Below are positions 19,086 to 29,317 of a DNA stretch of 64,000 bases, piece after piece. The stretch spans positions 186,001 through 250,000 of the forward strand of contig JARFVT010000013.1 of the NCBI GenBank assembly GCA_036677425.1. Direction: 5' to 3'. The translations under genes were made by a program, and so were the position numbers. How positions within the stretch are numbered: position 1 is the stretch's first letter; each line of letters begins with the position of its first letter. The notes beneath the pieces were generated by a model. The model had not been told where the DNA came from. It searched no databases and saw only the letters and a program-made list of their open reading frames with translations. Source of the DNA: JARFVT01 sp036677425 (GTDB lineage: Bacteria > Pseudomonadota > Alphaproteobacteria > UBA8366 > Aestuariispiraceae).

Positions 19086-19853
19086 TCAGGCATTTATCAA
19101 CTCCGAATCTGCAGCTACTGCTTCGTTACGCATAATATCCCATAGATATTTCCGGTATTTTTCTAACTCAATATTTCCATATTCACGTTCGGACAATGGA
19201 ATATCAATTGAAATAATTCCGCGAATTTCACCCGGCCTACGTGATAATACTAAAATTGAATGACCAAGGTGAACCGCTTCTTCTAAATTATGGGTTACAT
19301 AAACTGCGGTGAATGGTTTCTTTGTCCATAGACCGCCCAAATCATCGATAAGCAATTCACGGGTTTGGCTATCAAGTGCCGATAATGGTTCATCCATTAA
19401 CATCACTGCTGGGTTTACCGCTAACGCCCTTGCAATTGCAACGCGTTGTTTCATGCCGCCAGATAATTGTTTTGGTAGTGCATCTTTAAAATCTATAAGA
19501 TTGGTGCGTGTAAGCACATCATCGATAATTTCTTGTGCTTTTGCGCCGCCAATTCCATGATCTTCTAAAACCAGCGATATATTTCCAGATACACTGCGCC
19601 ACGGTAATAGCGCAAAATCTTGAAAAATAAAAGTCATTGGATTTAGAGAATCTTTTGGCGGTGAGCCCAATTGTAATATTTCACCCGATGTCGGGCGTTC
19701 CAGCCCGCCAATGAACCGTAATAATGTTGACTTACCACAACCAGATGGGCCAACGATGCAAATTATTTTGCCAGATTCAATGTTTAAGGATAGGTCTTTT
19801 ATTACTTGAAAGTCACCATATGAATGGCAAATATTAGATAATTGGATGTCCAT
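19086..19853 (-). CDS. ABC transporter ATP-binding protein (nitrate/sulfonate/taurine type)
   Basis: The 255-residue ATPase is complete, with Walker A GPSGCGKST (about 35-43), Q-loop FIFQDF, signature LSGGMKQRVAIARAL (about 128-142), Walker B VMLMDEP and the switch histidine in VYVTHNLEEA. It fits the SsuB/TauB class. Its permease gene, next in the operon, is broken, so it is probably a pseudogene in waiting or serves another permease. The substrate is likely an aromatic acid, judged only by the neighbouring lig genes. Confidence 0.88.
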   Translation of the reverse strand: MDIQLSNICHSYGDFQVIKDLSLNIESGKIICIVGPSGCGKSTLLRFIGGLERPTSGEILQLGSPPKDSLNPMTFIFQDFALLPWRSVSGNISLVLEDHGIGGAKAQEIIDDVLTRTNLIDFKDALPKQLSGGMKQRVAIARALAVNPAVMLMDEPLSALDSQTRELLIDDLGGLWTKKPFTAVYVTHNLEEAVHLGHSILVLSRRPGEIRGIISIDIPLSEREYGNIELEKYRKYLWDIMRNEAVAADSELINA

Positions 19854-19931
19854 GTCATGTCCTTAAATAATTTGAGGGAATATTTGAGGCAATACACCCC
19901 GAATATTTGTTAAATTTTCAAATTATAAGGA

Positions 19932-20948
19932 TTAAATAATTTTGACATAACTTTGATCAACCAATTTATCTAACGTGATATGATTTTTAATCAAATTTTC
20001 TGATTTGAACCAATCAAATTGTTCTGTTATTGAGCTAATATTTAAAGCTGCCCCTGCGTTTAAGCGCATTGATCCATTAATGATTGACGGTGCGGCTTTT
20101 TCTAAAGGTCGTGATGCATAGACATATTTATGAATTATATTAACCATATCATTGATGCCGTCTTGACCAAGGGTTTTATCAACCATGGCAGCATTAAAAT
20201 CATCAACACCACGTGAAAAGCTGCTGAGGAAATCATTGGTCATGCCGCGCTCATTTGCAGCATTTTTTGCCGAAGTAAACACAGTTGTTACCTGATAATC
20301 TGGTAAATAATCGGCGATATTGCCAATTATATGGATCAACCCTGATTTGGATAAGGCCTTGGCGATATGCGGCACGATTGACCATGCATCTATTTGCCCC
20401 GATTTAAGCGCGCCGATAATTGTACCAACTTTTTGCAATGGTTTAAATTTAACCGATAGATTTTCTTTAGCAGCAACTTTTGAACCCATGAAATGAAAAG
20501 AAGATCCAGCTGTGGTCATGCCAAATTTTTTGCCATTAAGCTGTGCAGGTGATATTAATCCTGCCTTAAATGCAATATCTGAAGCCAGTATTTTTTGACC
20601 ATCAATGCCTTTTTCTTCTGAAAGGCTGCCGCCAATAACTTTAATTGCGCCCTTATCAGCCAAGGAAATAAGGCCGCCAGAAATTGCGGTAATCGCATAA
20701 TCAATATCGCCAGAGGCAATGGCAACTGCCATTGGTGTTGCTGCTTGGAAAAATTTTAATTCAACATTTAATCCAGCTTCTTTGAAATATTGTCGTTCAA
20801 GGGCAACAAAGCTTGCGGAATGGCTGGTAAAGCGTAAAGCACCAATTTTTATTTTACGGTTTAAAGAAATCGCAGGTGATGCAATTAATGATGCGGCGGC
20901 TGTGCCACCCAATAATGTTAACATATTACGTCTGCTTAATTTAATCAT
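19932..20948 (-). CDS. ABC transporter substrate-binding protein (NMT1/SsuA-like), Tat-type signal
   Basis: The 338-residue protein begins with a twin-arginine signal (SRRNMLTLLGG, then an alanine-rich stretch, cleavage near ASPAISLN). The mature part has a type-2 periplasmic fold with KIGALRFTSHSASFVALE and IASGDIDYAI, as in NMT1/THI5-like and sulfonate-binding proteins. It is the first structural gene of the transporter, 78 bp from the ATPase gene. The ligand is unknown. The presence of lig genes in the same run suggests a protocatechuate- or gallate-like compound. Confidence 0.82.
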   Translation of the reverse strand: MIKLSRRNMLTLLGGTAAASLIASPAISLNRKIKIGALRFTSHSASFVALERQYFKEAGLNVELKFFQAATPMAVAIASGDIDYAITAISGGLISLADKGAIKVIGGSLSEEKGIDGQKILASDIAFKAGLISPAQLNGKKFGMTTAGSSFHFMGSKVAAKENLSVKFKPLQKVGTIIGALKSGQIDAWSIVPHIAKALSKSGLIHIIGNIADYLPDYQVTTVFTSAKNAANERGMTNDFLSSFSRGVDDFNAAMVDKTLGQDGINDMVNIIHKYVYASRPLEKAAPSIINGSMRLNAGAALNISSITEQFDWFKSENLIKNHITLDKLVDQSYVKII

Positions 20949-20995
20949 AATATTTCCCCTGTTTGTTTATTTAATATATATTTATTTTTATTATT

Positions 20996-21619
20996 TTATT
21001 CACCTTTAATTTCCGCCTCTATTTCTGCTTCTAAAACCTGTAATGCCATTTTAATATTATGTGCTAAGATAAAATCCAGAAGCTTTTTTTGTCGTTTAGC
21101 ACGGGCGGGAAAATTTAATTTTCCTTCGCATAATAATGCCAATCGATAGCGCCTTGATTGATCAAAAAATTTCTGTTGTAAATCTATTAAACGTGCTGAT
21201 TGCGATGCTTCTAGTAGGGATGCATAAAATGCCCGGCTGGCCTCATCCCATTCCAATGCAGTTAAATCATTTGTTTCGGCTGAAACAACTTCTTCCGACC
21301 TGCGCAAGGCATGATGTGCCGCCATAACGCGACCCTCCCAATGCACATCGCCTTTTTCCATCGCCCAAGATAAACCCATTTTTTCAATTTCAATACGGAC
21401 CAGCCATAACGTCTTTTAAATCTTCTTCGGTTGCCGAAGTAACACGAAAACCACGTTGCGCCGTTGCCTCTACCAGACTTTCAGAATCAAGCATCCGCAG
21501 GCCTCACGCATGGAATGATTTGAGCCACCGTAGCCTTGACGCAAGGTTTCAATTTTCAATTTTTCATCGGGGTGTAATATTCTAAAAGAAACATCTCGCC
21601 GTAATGCCGAAGCTGGCAT
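20996..21619 (-). pseudogene. GntR-family (FCD domain) regulator, frameshifted
   Basis: Three frames must be joined. SALRRDVSFRILHPDEKLKI with a REA motif is the winged-helix region. LRMLDSESLVEATAQRGFRV and TSATEEDLKDVM follows. Then VRIEIEKMGLSWAMEKGDVH leads into the FCD ligand-binding domain, which runs to 20996. A metal-site-like HHALRR and an AFYASLLEAS helix are visible in the last part. At least two frameshifts, near 21410 and 21500, inactivate it. It lies upstream of the transporter and lig genes, as their probable regulator. Confidence 0.8.
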
Positions 21620-21765
21620 CGCAAACAACCGTTTTATCTTCGGATGTTCTCTGGGAAAAAAGAATTTATATGCCTAATTATTTAAAATGTTGAATATTCT
21701 GTATATTATCCTATAAAATACGTCAATAACCAATTAAAATACACAAAAACCACCAAAGCAATATT

Positions 21766-22556
21766 ATGAATATAACTGGAAATACAAAATTTATTCCAAT
21801 AATTGGTAATCCAATTTCTCATATTTTTAGCCCGCCAGCAGTCAATCAATGGTTAAGTAATAATAAAATTGATGCATTGATGTTGGGTTTAGATATTGCG
21901 CCAGATGGTGCGGCCGGTTTTTTTGATTCTCTTCCTTTTTGGAATAATTTAATTGGTTGCAGCATAACATTTCCCTATAAACAATTAGCTTTTGAAAAGA
22001 TAGATGATACCACAAAAAGTTCAAAACGCCTTGGTGTTGTTAATAGCATCAAACGAGAATCCAATGGTAAATTAATTGGTGAAATGACCGATGGACAGGC
22101 TATGATTAGAGCCATAAAAAAACTGGATTTAGATTAAACAATAAAAAAGCAATGATTATTGGCGCTGGTGGTGGCTCAGGCATTGCAATAGTTGAAGCTC
22201 TTTGCATTGCAGGTATTAGTCATTTAATCCTTAAGGATATAAATAATAACAGGCTGCTCGCAAGCTATAAATTAGTTAAAGATTATTTTCCAAATGTGAA
22301 AATTATTGATGACGATAATTTCATAACCGATATTTATATTAATGCCACATGTTTAGGGATTAATGAAAATGATGCTTTGCCATTTGATATATCTTTAATT
22401 ACCAATGAAGGCATTTATTGTGATGTGGTAACTAATATTTCAAACAGCAAATTTATTAAATTGGCAATGGATAAAAATGCAATGGTGATAACGGGTGCAG
22501 ATATGGGGCAGGCACAAATTGAATTGCAAATGGCGCATTTTGGTTTATTAATTTAA
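21766..22556 (+). pseudogene. Shikimate dehydrogenase-like protein split by one frameshift
   Basis: The 5' frame (21766-22137) has the shikimate-binding N-domain (IIGNPISHIFSPPAVNQWLS, then GCSITFPYKQLAFEKID with the catalytic lysine). The 3' frame (22152-22556) has the nucleotide-binding motif IIGAGGGSGIAIVEAL and a C-terminal MGQAQIELQ helix. They are joined by a single-base shift near 22130. Such AroE-like genes occur in lig/gal-type clusters and act on quinate or shikimate-type acids. Substrate not determined. Confidence 0.8.
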
Positions 22557-22563
22557 GATGCAG

Positions 22564-23439
22564 TTATATGTCTATTTTAATATTATCAAGCAGCCTTGTT
22601 TTATCCAGATTAGCAGCGACAAAAATACGTGCCTTGCCAGTGGCAATGTTATCACTGTTATTATCATCAATAAGTTCTAAATTATCGCTGTTACGGATTT
22701 CCAAATAATCAATTGATGTAACGCCCGTATCTAATATGGTTTTTTTGCCCGCCGCTAATAATGGCGCAATTTTTTCACCTGCATAAATTTTTACGGCAAT
22801 TTGATTAATAGCTCGATTAAGAACAGGGGCGATAGCGCGCATTTTATCGCTTAAATAACCATTGCGCGATGACATGGCAAGGCCGTCTTTTTCGCGCCAT
22901 ATTTTAGATCCAATAATTGCAACAGGGATATCCAAATCCTTGGTTAGGCGGCGTATGACTTGTAATTGTTGGTAATCTTTTTCACCAAATACTGCAATGT
23001 CGGGCATTGATTGGATTAATAATTTGCTGACCACCGTTGCAACGCCTTGAAAATGTTGTGGCCTATTAATTCCACATAGGCAATCGGTTAAACCAGCAAC
23101 GTTAACTGTTGTTGCAAAACCATCGGGATATATGCTCTCTACGTTGGGCAGAAATAATATTTCCGAATGGGCTGCGGTTAACATTTTGGCGTCACTATCT
23201 AATGTACGTGGATAGCTTGATAAATCTTCATTGGCGGCAAATTGGCTTGGGTTAACAAATATGCTGGTAATAATAATATCGGCATATTGTTGTGCTGTTT
23301 TAACGAGGCTGATATGACCTTGATGCAAATTACCCATTGTTGGCACAAGGCCAATTTTTTTACCATTACCACGATGAAATTTAATGGCTTCACGTAATTC
23401 TTCAACCGTATAAATGATTGTTAATTTATCGCTTGTCAT
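22564..23439 (-). CDS. panC: Pantothenate synthetase
   Basis: The 291-residue enzyme joins pantoate and beta-alanine with ATP to give pantothenate. The HIGH-like motif appears as GNLHQGHISLVK (about residues 36-47), and the KMSKS-like loop as SSRNGYLS (about 187). FVNPSQF and GEKDYQQLQVIRR are also typical. It overlaps the end of panB by 4 bp and forms a panB-panC operon. Confidence 0.96.
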   Translation of the reverse strand: MTSDKLTIIYTVEELREAIKFHRGNGKKIGLVPTMGNLHQGHISLVKTAQQYADIIITSIFVNPSQFAANEDLSSYPRTLDSDAKMLTAAHSEILFLPNVESIYPDGFATTVNVAGLTDCLCGINRPQHFQGVATVVSKLLIQSMPDIAVFGEKDYQQLQVIRRLTKDLDIPVAIIGSKIWREKDGLAMSSRNGYLSDKMRAIAPVLNRAINQIAVKIYAGEKIAPLLAAGKKTILDTGVTSIDYLEIRNSDNLELIDDNNSDNIATGKARIFVAANLDKTRLLDNIKIDI

Positions 23440-24263
23440 TTTTTAACGCCAAAGCAATGGCTATCATCGGGAAATTTTCTTGTGGTTACTTCATCGGCAT
23501 AATTTTTTACTGCATTGGTAATATTACTAGAAATATCAGCGTATTTTTTAACAAATTTTGGTGTGAATTCATTGAACAGCCCAATCATATCGTCGGTAAC
23601 TAAAATTTGACCATCGCAATGCATCGATGCGCCGATGCCGATGGTAGGGCAGGCGATGGTTGCGGTTATTTCCCGTGCTAATGGCTCGATAACCCCCTCC
23701 ACCACTATGGAAAAAGCCCCCGCATCGCAAACCGCATCGGCATCATTTAATATGCGTTGATAATCGTCATTATTTTTACCACGAACCTTAAAACCGCCAT
23801 CAACCTTCATCGATTGTGGCATTAAACCCACATGCCCCATGACGGGAATACCGCGTTCGACCAAAAATTTAATGGTCTCTTCCATTTCTATGCCACCTTC
23901 AAGCTTAATTGCATGGGCCGATGTTTCTGACATTATCCTTGCGGCATTTCTAAAAGCCACAGCGGGGCTTTCTTCATAACTTGAAAAAGGCATATCAACC
24001 ACAACAAGCGCGTTTTTTGAACCGCGCATAACCGCCTTGGTATGATTTATCATCATATCAAGCGTTACCCCAAGCGTGGTGTCCATGCCGTATAAAACCA
24101 TGCCCAAGCTATCGCCAACCAATAATATATCCACATGATGATCAAGCAATCGTGCCATTGGTGTGCTATATGCGGTTAATGCAATGATAGGATTGCCATT
24201 TTTTCGCGCTGTAATATCGGCTATATTTATGCGTTTATCAGTTATTTTGCTGGCTATGCTCAT
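23436..24263 (-). CDS. panB: 3-methyl-2-oxobutanoate hydroxymethyltransferase
   Basis: The 275-residue PanB makes ketopantoate from 2-oxoisovalerate and methylene-tetrahydrofolate. Conserved segments are TAYSTPMARLLD, VGDSLGMVLYG, DMPFSSYEESP, GHVGLMPQS and PTIGIGASMHCDGQILV. Length is normal. It is the first gene of the panBC operon. Confidence 0.96.
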   Translation of the reverse strand: MSIASKITDKRINIADITARKNGNPIIALTAYSTPMARLLDHHVDILLVGDSLGMVLYGMDTTLGVTLDMMINHTKAVMRGSKNALVVVDMPFSSYEESPAVAFRNAARIMSETSAHAIKLEGGIEMEETIKFLVERGIPVMGHVGLMPQSMKVDGGFKVRGKNNDDYQRILNDADAVCDAGAFSIVVEGVIEPLAREITATIACPTIGIGASMHCDGQILVTDDMIGLFNEFTPKFVKKYADISSNITNAVKNYADEVTTRKFPDDSHCFGVKK

Positions 24264-24386
24264 TGGTTAAAATCCATATTATAATTAAATTCATTAAGGT
24301 GGCTAAATTTTATTGATTGATGAATTATTATATATATTTATTATGTTGCGGTGCAAGAATAAAGCATGATTTTAACAGTCTTAAAT

Positions 24387-25649
24387 TTAACGAATTAAAT
24401 TTTCTATTGGCGTGATGGGTTTGCTATTGGGAAAGATAGATTCTTCTATATCTTTTTGTGATATTTTCATATGATTTTTCAATATGCCTTTAAATATCGC
24501 CCGATTATCAATAGTTGGCATTAAATCCCGGGATTTATATAGATTGTTTTTTGCTAATCCCGGCCATTTGCCAATGATTTTTTGACCACTAACCGCGCCG
24601 CCTAATATCATCATTGCGCCCGCAGTACCATTATTCGTGCCGCCATAATCATTGCTAATGACGCTTCTACCAAATTCACTAACGGTGATTATTACGGTTT
24701 TATCCCATATATCATGCATTTCTTCGTATAAAACATCAATGCCAGAGGATAATGCAGCAATTTTTCTTGCAAGCGTACCGCTCTCTTGTCCTTGCTGATA
24801 ATGGCTGTCCCAGCCTGATATGTCCAAAATAGCGACCTTTGCGCCATCATCTTTAATTAAATTAGCAGCAGCAATCTTTGCCATTGCCGATAGATTTTCA
24901 ATATTGCTGGCTGATTGTGCTGAATTTATATCATCCATTGTTAATATTTTATCGATTATCTTACGTTTATCTATTGCTTGGGCTAATATTGGTGCCAACA
25001 TTAAGTCATCTTTATATATTAAGCGTAATTTTTCATTAAACCCTAAAATATTATCGGGTATTTGGTTTAATTCTAGTATATTTATTGCTATATCTCCTTG
25101 AATGATGAAAGGCGTTTTACTATTTGCTTGCGGCGTATTAACTGTAATTATAGGCTTAATATTTTGGTCATTAACTTTATTTTTTACCATTATTTTAACG
25201 GCTCTATTTAACCAACCATCAGATGCCCCATCGATTGTATCGCTACCATTTTCTAATATTCTTTGTGCATGAAGATGTGAATGCCCACGATAAGTGGTTG
25301 CGGTTGCGGGGCTGATTGCTAATTCTTGCCGCTGCCAAAATTGTATAAGGCTTGCCGCCGAAGGATGCAGTCCAAAGAAGCCATCTAAATCCATCATGCC
25401 ATTGTTTTTTTCAGGCGGCGATAGGGCTAGTTTACCGCGCATTTCCTGATAATTTTTATCACCAAATGGCGGAAATAAACCAAGCCCATCCATACCACCG
25501 CGCAATAAAATAACGATCAAACGTTTGTCGGTTGGTGTTGCGGCTAAGCTAAGGCTTGTCGGTAAAATAACCGATGTGCTAACCGCCCCAATAACGCCAA
25601 GCGCAGAAGTTAAGAAATCACGTCTTTTGATATTTTTTGAATCGATCAT
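24387..25649 (-). CDS. DUF1501 family protein (sulfatase-like, secreted)
   Basis: The 420-residue protein has an RRDFL twin-arginine start (residues about 9-13) and a hydrophobic stretch, then IVILLRGGMDGLGLFPP. It also has GWDSHYQQGQESG, VSEFGRS and NNGTAGAMMILGG, all diagnostic of DUF1501. The family belongs to the alkaline phosphatase/sulfatase superfamily, but its activity is unknown. It pairs with the DUF1800 gene 22 bp upstream, the usual two-gene arrangement. Confidence 0.9.
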   Translation of the reverse strand: MIDSKNIKRRDFLTSALGVIGAVSTSVILPTSLSLAATPTDKRLIVILLRGGMDGLGLFPPFGDKNYQEMRGKLALSPPEKNNGMMDLDGFFGLHPSAASLIQFWQRQELAISPATATTYRGHSHLHAQRILENGSDTIDGASDGWLNRAVKIMVKNKVNDQNIKPIITVNTPQANSKTPFIIQGDIAINILELNQIPDNILGFNEKLRLIYKDDLMLAPILAQAIDKRKIIDKILTMDDINSAQSASNIENLSAMAKIAAANLIKDDGAKVAILDISGWDSHYQQGQESGTLARKIAALSSGIDVLYEEMHDIWDKTVIITVSEFGRSVISNDYGGTNNGTAGAMMILGGAVSGQKIIGKWPGLAKNNLYKSRDLMPTIDNRAIFKGILKNHMKISQKDIEESIFPNSKPITPIENLIR

Positions 25650-25671
25650 ATTGCGTTATTTTTCATAATAA

Positions 25672-27030
25672 TTATCTTCTTTGGAAATCTGGCGACATTA
25701 ACATTAATGCAATGGCTTCATATGGCGTTTTGGCAATTAACATATGATTATATATGTGGTTTGTCATATATGACCCTAAAATATCAAGCCCTTGATCGGT
25801 TGGTTTCATATCAATATTATTATCTTTGGCAATAGATGCGACCCATTCTAATCGATTAAATATATTATCGGCATTAATCCAACTGCTGCCCGTATCAGGC
25901 CAACCAGCAGAAGTAGATGGTGCAAATGGCCGTTGCCCTAAAAATTCTAATGCTCGAACAATCATTTTACCATTATTTGGTCGTATATTTAAGGCATTCA
26001 ATGTGGAAAACACTAAATCTTCAGGAGTTTTTATTTTTTCTGGTATATCATGCCATGATTCTTTTGAATCAATCATTGCTTTGGCCAAGCTCATAACATG
26101 GCCTTGGCTTTTATTAAACTCCTCAACCATCGCATTGATTAATTTGATTGATGGATTATCAGAAATAAAATGTCGAGCCATTTTTGTTGCTAAATGCCGA
26201 GCCGTTATTTTATGATTGGCTAAATAATCAATAGCTGCCTCACCTTCTAATACACCTGATTCAGGAAATATCCTGCCCATAAAGGTTTTTGTATTCGGCT
26301 CATGCCATTCTTCATTGAATGCAAAGCCTACTTTTCCATCGCTTTTGTTTTTTGATAATGTCCATCCTGTTAAAATATTGGCAAGTTCCCTAATATCTTT
26401 TTTGCTATAATGAAGGCCAACCCCCAATGTGTGTAATTCCAATAATTTACGGGCATATGTTTCATTTGGCCTTTTGCGCCTGCGTCGTCCTTCGGCTGAG
26501 TGCCGACCGATTGAATTGGCATTATCCAAATATATAAGCATTGCAGGGTGGCGGGCAACCGCCAATAGCATTTTTGCAAATGGACCGTCAATATATGGCC
26601 TGATGGCTTCGCGTTCAAATGCGGCGACAACACCAGCTATGCGCGGTCTTTTGATGGATATGGTAAAATGATTACACCAGAATCTTATTAACCTTTCACG
26701 AAATGGATCGGGTGAATTTAAGGTTGCCATGGCATGAATAGCCGCTTCACTGCGGGATTTTATCATCACATCATTATTATATTTACGAATTGCTGTAACG
26801 CTCATCTGGCGAATATTTATAAGATCATTCAATGCGGCTGAGCTATCAGATAAGTCATTAAAAATATCTGGCATATTTTGTGGTTTTAATTGTTGTATCA
26901 GCCAAAATTTTGCACCATCTTCGGCTATGCGTTGTAAATACCCTGATTTTAGCCCGTAACCAAATCGATTAGCGGCAATTGTGGCGGCTTTAATTTCCGG
27001 GGGGAATTTTTCCGGATAGTCCCTTACCAT
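25672..27030 (-). CDS. DUF1800 family protein
   Basis: The 452-residue protein shows the family landmarks: ANRFGYG near the start, RLIRFWCNHFTIS (about 115), NETYARKLLELHTLGVG (about 190), ILTGWTLS and a C-terminal SPDFQRR. It is the first gene of the DUF1800-DUF1501 pair. Function is not established. The pair is exported or envelope-associated in many proteobacteria. Confidence 0.9.
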   Translation of the reverse strand: MVRDYPEKFPPEIKAATIAANRFGYGLKSGYLQRIAEDGAKFWLIQQLKPQNMPDIFNDLSDSSAALNDLINIRQMSVTAIRKYNNDVMIKSRSEAAIHAMATLNSPDPFRERLIRFWCNHFTISIKRPRIAGVVAAFEREAIRPYIDGPFAKMLLAVARHPAMLIYLDNANSIGRHSAEGRRRRKRPNETYARKLLELHTLGVGLHYSKKDIRELANILTGWTLSKNKSDGKVGFAFNEEWHEPNTKTFMGRIFPESGVLEGEAAIDYLANHKITARHLATKMARHFISDNPSIKLINAMVEEFNKSQGHVMSLAKAMIDSKESWHDIPEKIKTPEDLVFSTLNALNIRPNNGKMIVRALEFLGQRPFAPSTSAGWPDTGSSWINADNIFNRLEWVASIAKDNNIDMKPTDQGLDILGSYMTNHIYNHMLIAKTPYEAIALMLMSPDFQRR

Positions 27031-27095
27031 TAATAATAATCCTTTTGTTTAAATATCAATATGTAAAATAATCCAGTTATTAGAAAATAATACTA

Positions 27096-27135
27096 TACTA
27101 AATTAAAAGCCATATTACTAAATTAAAAGCCATAT
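27096..27135. repeat. 20-bp perfect tandem duplication in an intergenic region
   Basis: The unit TACTAAATTAAAAGCCATAT occurs twice in direct succession, between the DUF1800 gene and dgcN. Nothing else is recognised in the 228-bp gap except AT-rich sequence. Confidence 0.95.
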
Positions 27136-27258
27136 TGGCGAATATATTTAATTTTAATAAATCTTGCTATCATTATAATTGAATTAGCTTATAAATGAAA
27201 TTAACTTATTAATAGTTTAAAAATTATTTAGATATTTATTTTTTTAGGGATTATAATA

Positions 27259-28266
27259 ATGAATATAAAACACCCATATCTGATGTTTCTTGGCGATGCG
27301 CCAGACCATTTGGCGGCAAAGGTTGCCGACGGCGTAGCAAAATGGCGGCCTGAATGGTGTATTGGTCAATTTCGCTTGCCGAATTGCAAGGCCGACCTTG
27401 GTCTGTCTGATATGACATTAGAAGAAGCAGTGGCTGCGGGCTGTAAAACCTTGGTTGTTGGTGTTGCCAATCGTGGTGGTATTATCGCCGAAAACTGGCG
27501 GATAATATTGGCAACTGCATTGGATTTAGGACTTGATATTGCAAGTGGATTGCATAACAGATTGTCTGATATCCCTGAATTAGCCGAACGCGCAGCGGCA
27601 AATGGACGGCAAATGTTCGACGTGCGCCACCCAGTTGAAGATTTTGCGGTGGCAAGCGGCATTAAAAGAACAGGTAAACGCGTTCTTGGTGTTGGCACTG
27701 ATTGTTCTGTTGGTAAAATGTTTACCGCACTTGCATTAGAAAAAGAAATGAAGGAACGTAATATTAATTGCAGTTTTCGCGCCACAGGACAAACGGGCAT
27801 ATTCATTGCGGGTAACGGTGTTTCTGTCGATGCGGTAGTTGCCGATTTTATTTCTGGCGCGGCGGAAATCTTATCACCAGAAAATACCGACCCTAATCAT
27901 TGGGATATAATCGAAGGGCAGGGATCTTTATTCCATGCATCATATGCGGGGGTAAGTCTTGGCCTATTGCATGGATCACAAGCCGATGCCTTGATCATGT
28001 GCCATGTGGCAAAACGCGATCATATGCGTGGTCTGCCTGATTATCAATTGCCTGATATTATGGATTGTATAAAAACTACCGAAAATCTTGGGCAACGAAC
28101 TAATCCTAATTGCAAGGTTATCGGCATTTCTGTTAACAGTTCCATGCTTAATGATGACGAGGCAAATTCATATTTGCAAAAGTTAGAAGATGAAACTGGC
28201 CTTGTGGCAATTGATGCTTTTCGTCATGGTGCAGCAAGGCTTGTGGATCAATTAGTTAAAATTTAA
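27259..28266 (+). CDS. dgcN: D-glutamate N-acetyltransferase, DUF1611 family (DgcN-like)
   Basis: The 335-residue DUF1611 protein has the P-loop-like segment GVGTDCSVGKMFTAL (about 144-158), RATGQTGIFIAG and DIIEGQGSLFH. In characterised bacteria DgcN acetylates D-glutamate, and the product is racemised by DgcA. The adjacent epimerase gene supports this role. It starts at ATG 27259 behind an AGGGA-type ribosome site. A role in recycling or feeding on D-glutamate from peptidoglycan is inferred from the pair. Confidence 0.85.
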   Translation: MNIKHPYLMFLGDAPDHLAAKVADGVAKWRPEWCIGQFRLPNCKADLGLSDMTLEEAVAAGCKTLVVGVANRGGIIAENWRIILATALDLGLDIASGLHNRLSDIPELAERAAANGRQMFDVRHPVEDFAVASGIKRTGKRVLGVGTDCSVGKMFTALALEKEMKERNINCSFRATGQTGIFIAGNGVSVDAVVADFISGAAEILSPENTDPNHWDIIEGQGSLFHASYAGVSLGLLHGSQADALIMCHVAKRDHMRGLPDYQLPDIMDCIKTTENLGQRTNPNCKVIGISVNSSMLNDDEANSYLQKLEDETGLVAIDAFRHGAARLVDQLVKI

Positions 28267-28333
28267 TCATCTAAAATAATTAACATAATTAATAGCTTCA
28301 GGTGATTAGTTAAATTAAATTAAAGGTAATATA

Positions 28334-29317
28334 ATGGCGATTTTAACTGCAAAGCATCAATCATGGCCGATTGCGGGCAGATTTACAATTTCACGCGGCA
28401 CAAAAACCAGTTGCGAAACTATTATTGCTGAAATAACTAAAGGCGATATAAAAGGGCGCGGTGAATGTGTACCCTATGCTAGGTATGGTGAAAATATTGA
28501 AAATACATTGGCAGAAATAATGTCTTTTGCCAAGAATATTGCCGATGGTGCGACAAAGGATGATTTGCAAAATATAATGAAGGCAGGGGCAGCACGTAAT
28601 GCCATTGATTGTGCCATGTGGGATTTGGAGGCAAAATTAACGGGAAGACCTGTTTGGCAATTGGCCAATTTGAAATTACCAAAACCGATTATAACCGCCT
28701 ATACCATAAGCTTAGGCAGTCCAGATGCGATGGCAAGACAAGCGCTGGAAAATAACCACCGGCCATTGATGAAATTAAAATTAACTGGTAATGGTGATAT
28801 GGAACGCGTAAGCGCGGTGCATAATGCCGTACCTGATTGCAGATTAATAGTTGATGCCAATGAAGCTTGGTCAGATGAACAAGTTGTGCCATTTTCAAAG
28901 CAGTTAAAACAGCTTGGCGTTGAAATGATTGAACAACCATTACCTGCCGATAAAGATGATATCCTAGCAAATTTTGACCATCCTATCGCCTTATGTGCCG
29001 ATGAATCTGCCCATGGCTGTGCTGATTTTAATAAATTAATAGGCAAATATGAAATGATTAATATTAAAATTGATAAAACTGGCGGTCTAACCGAAGCGCT
29101 AAAATTAAGGGATATGGCAATCGCCAATAATATGCAGGTCATGGTGGGCTGTATGTTGGCAAGCTCTCTTTCTATGGCTCCTGCGATGTTGATTGCCGAA
29201 AATGCCCATATGGTCGATTTAGACGGGCCATTATTACTTGCCAAAGATTGCCAAAACCCAATCGAATTTGATGGCAGTTTAATGATGCCAGCATCTAGGC
29301 AGTTATGGGGTAATTAA
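28334..29317 (+). CDS. dgcA: Enolase-superfamily racemase/epimerase (DgcA-like N-acetyl-D-glutamate racemase or L-Ala-D/L-Glu epimerase)
   Basis: The 327-residue protein has the muconate-lactonizing fold. It carries the LMKLKLTG lysine region (about residues 148-156, KxK), metal-ligand residues in RLIVDANEAWS, EMIEQPL and ALCADESAH, and a second catalytic lysine in INIKIDKTGGL. The family includes Ala-Glu epimerases. The DUF1611 neighbour points to the DgcN-DgcA D-glutamate route. The gap between the genes is 67 bp. Confidence 0.86.
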   Translation: MAILTAKHQSWPIAGRFTISRGTKTSCETIIAEITKGDIKGRGECVPYARYGENIENTLAEIMSFAKNIADGATKDDLQNIMKAGAARNAIDCAMWDLEAKLTGRPVWQLANLKLPKPIITAYTISLGSPDAMARQALENNHRPLMKLKLTGNGDMERVSAVHNAVPDCRLIVDANEAWSDEQVVPFSKQLKQLGVEMIEQPLPADKDDILANFDHPIALCADESAHGCADFNKLIGKYEMINIKIDKTGGLTEALKLRDMAIANNMQVMVGCMLASSLSMAPAMLIAENAHMVDLDGPLLLAKDCQNPIEFDGSLMMPASRQLWGN

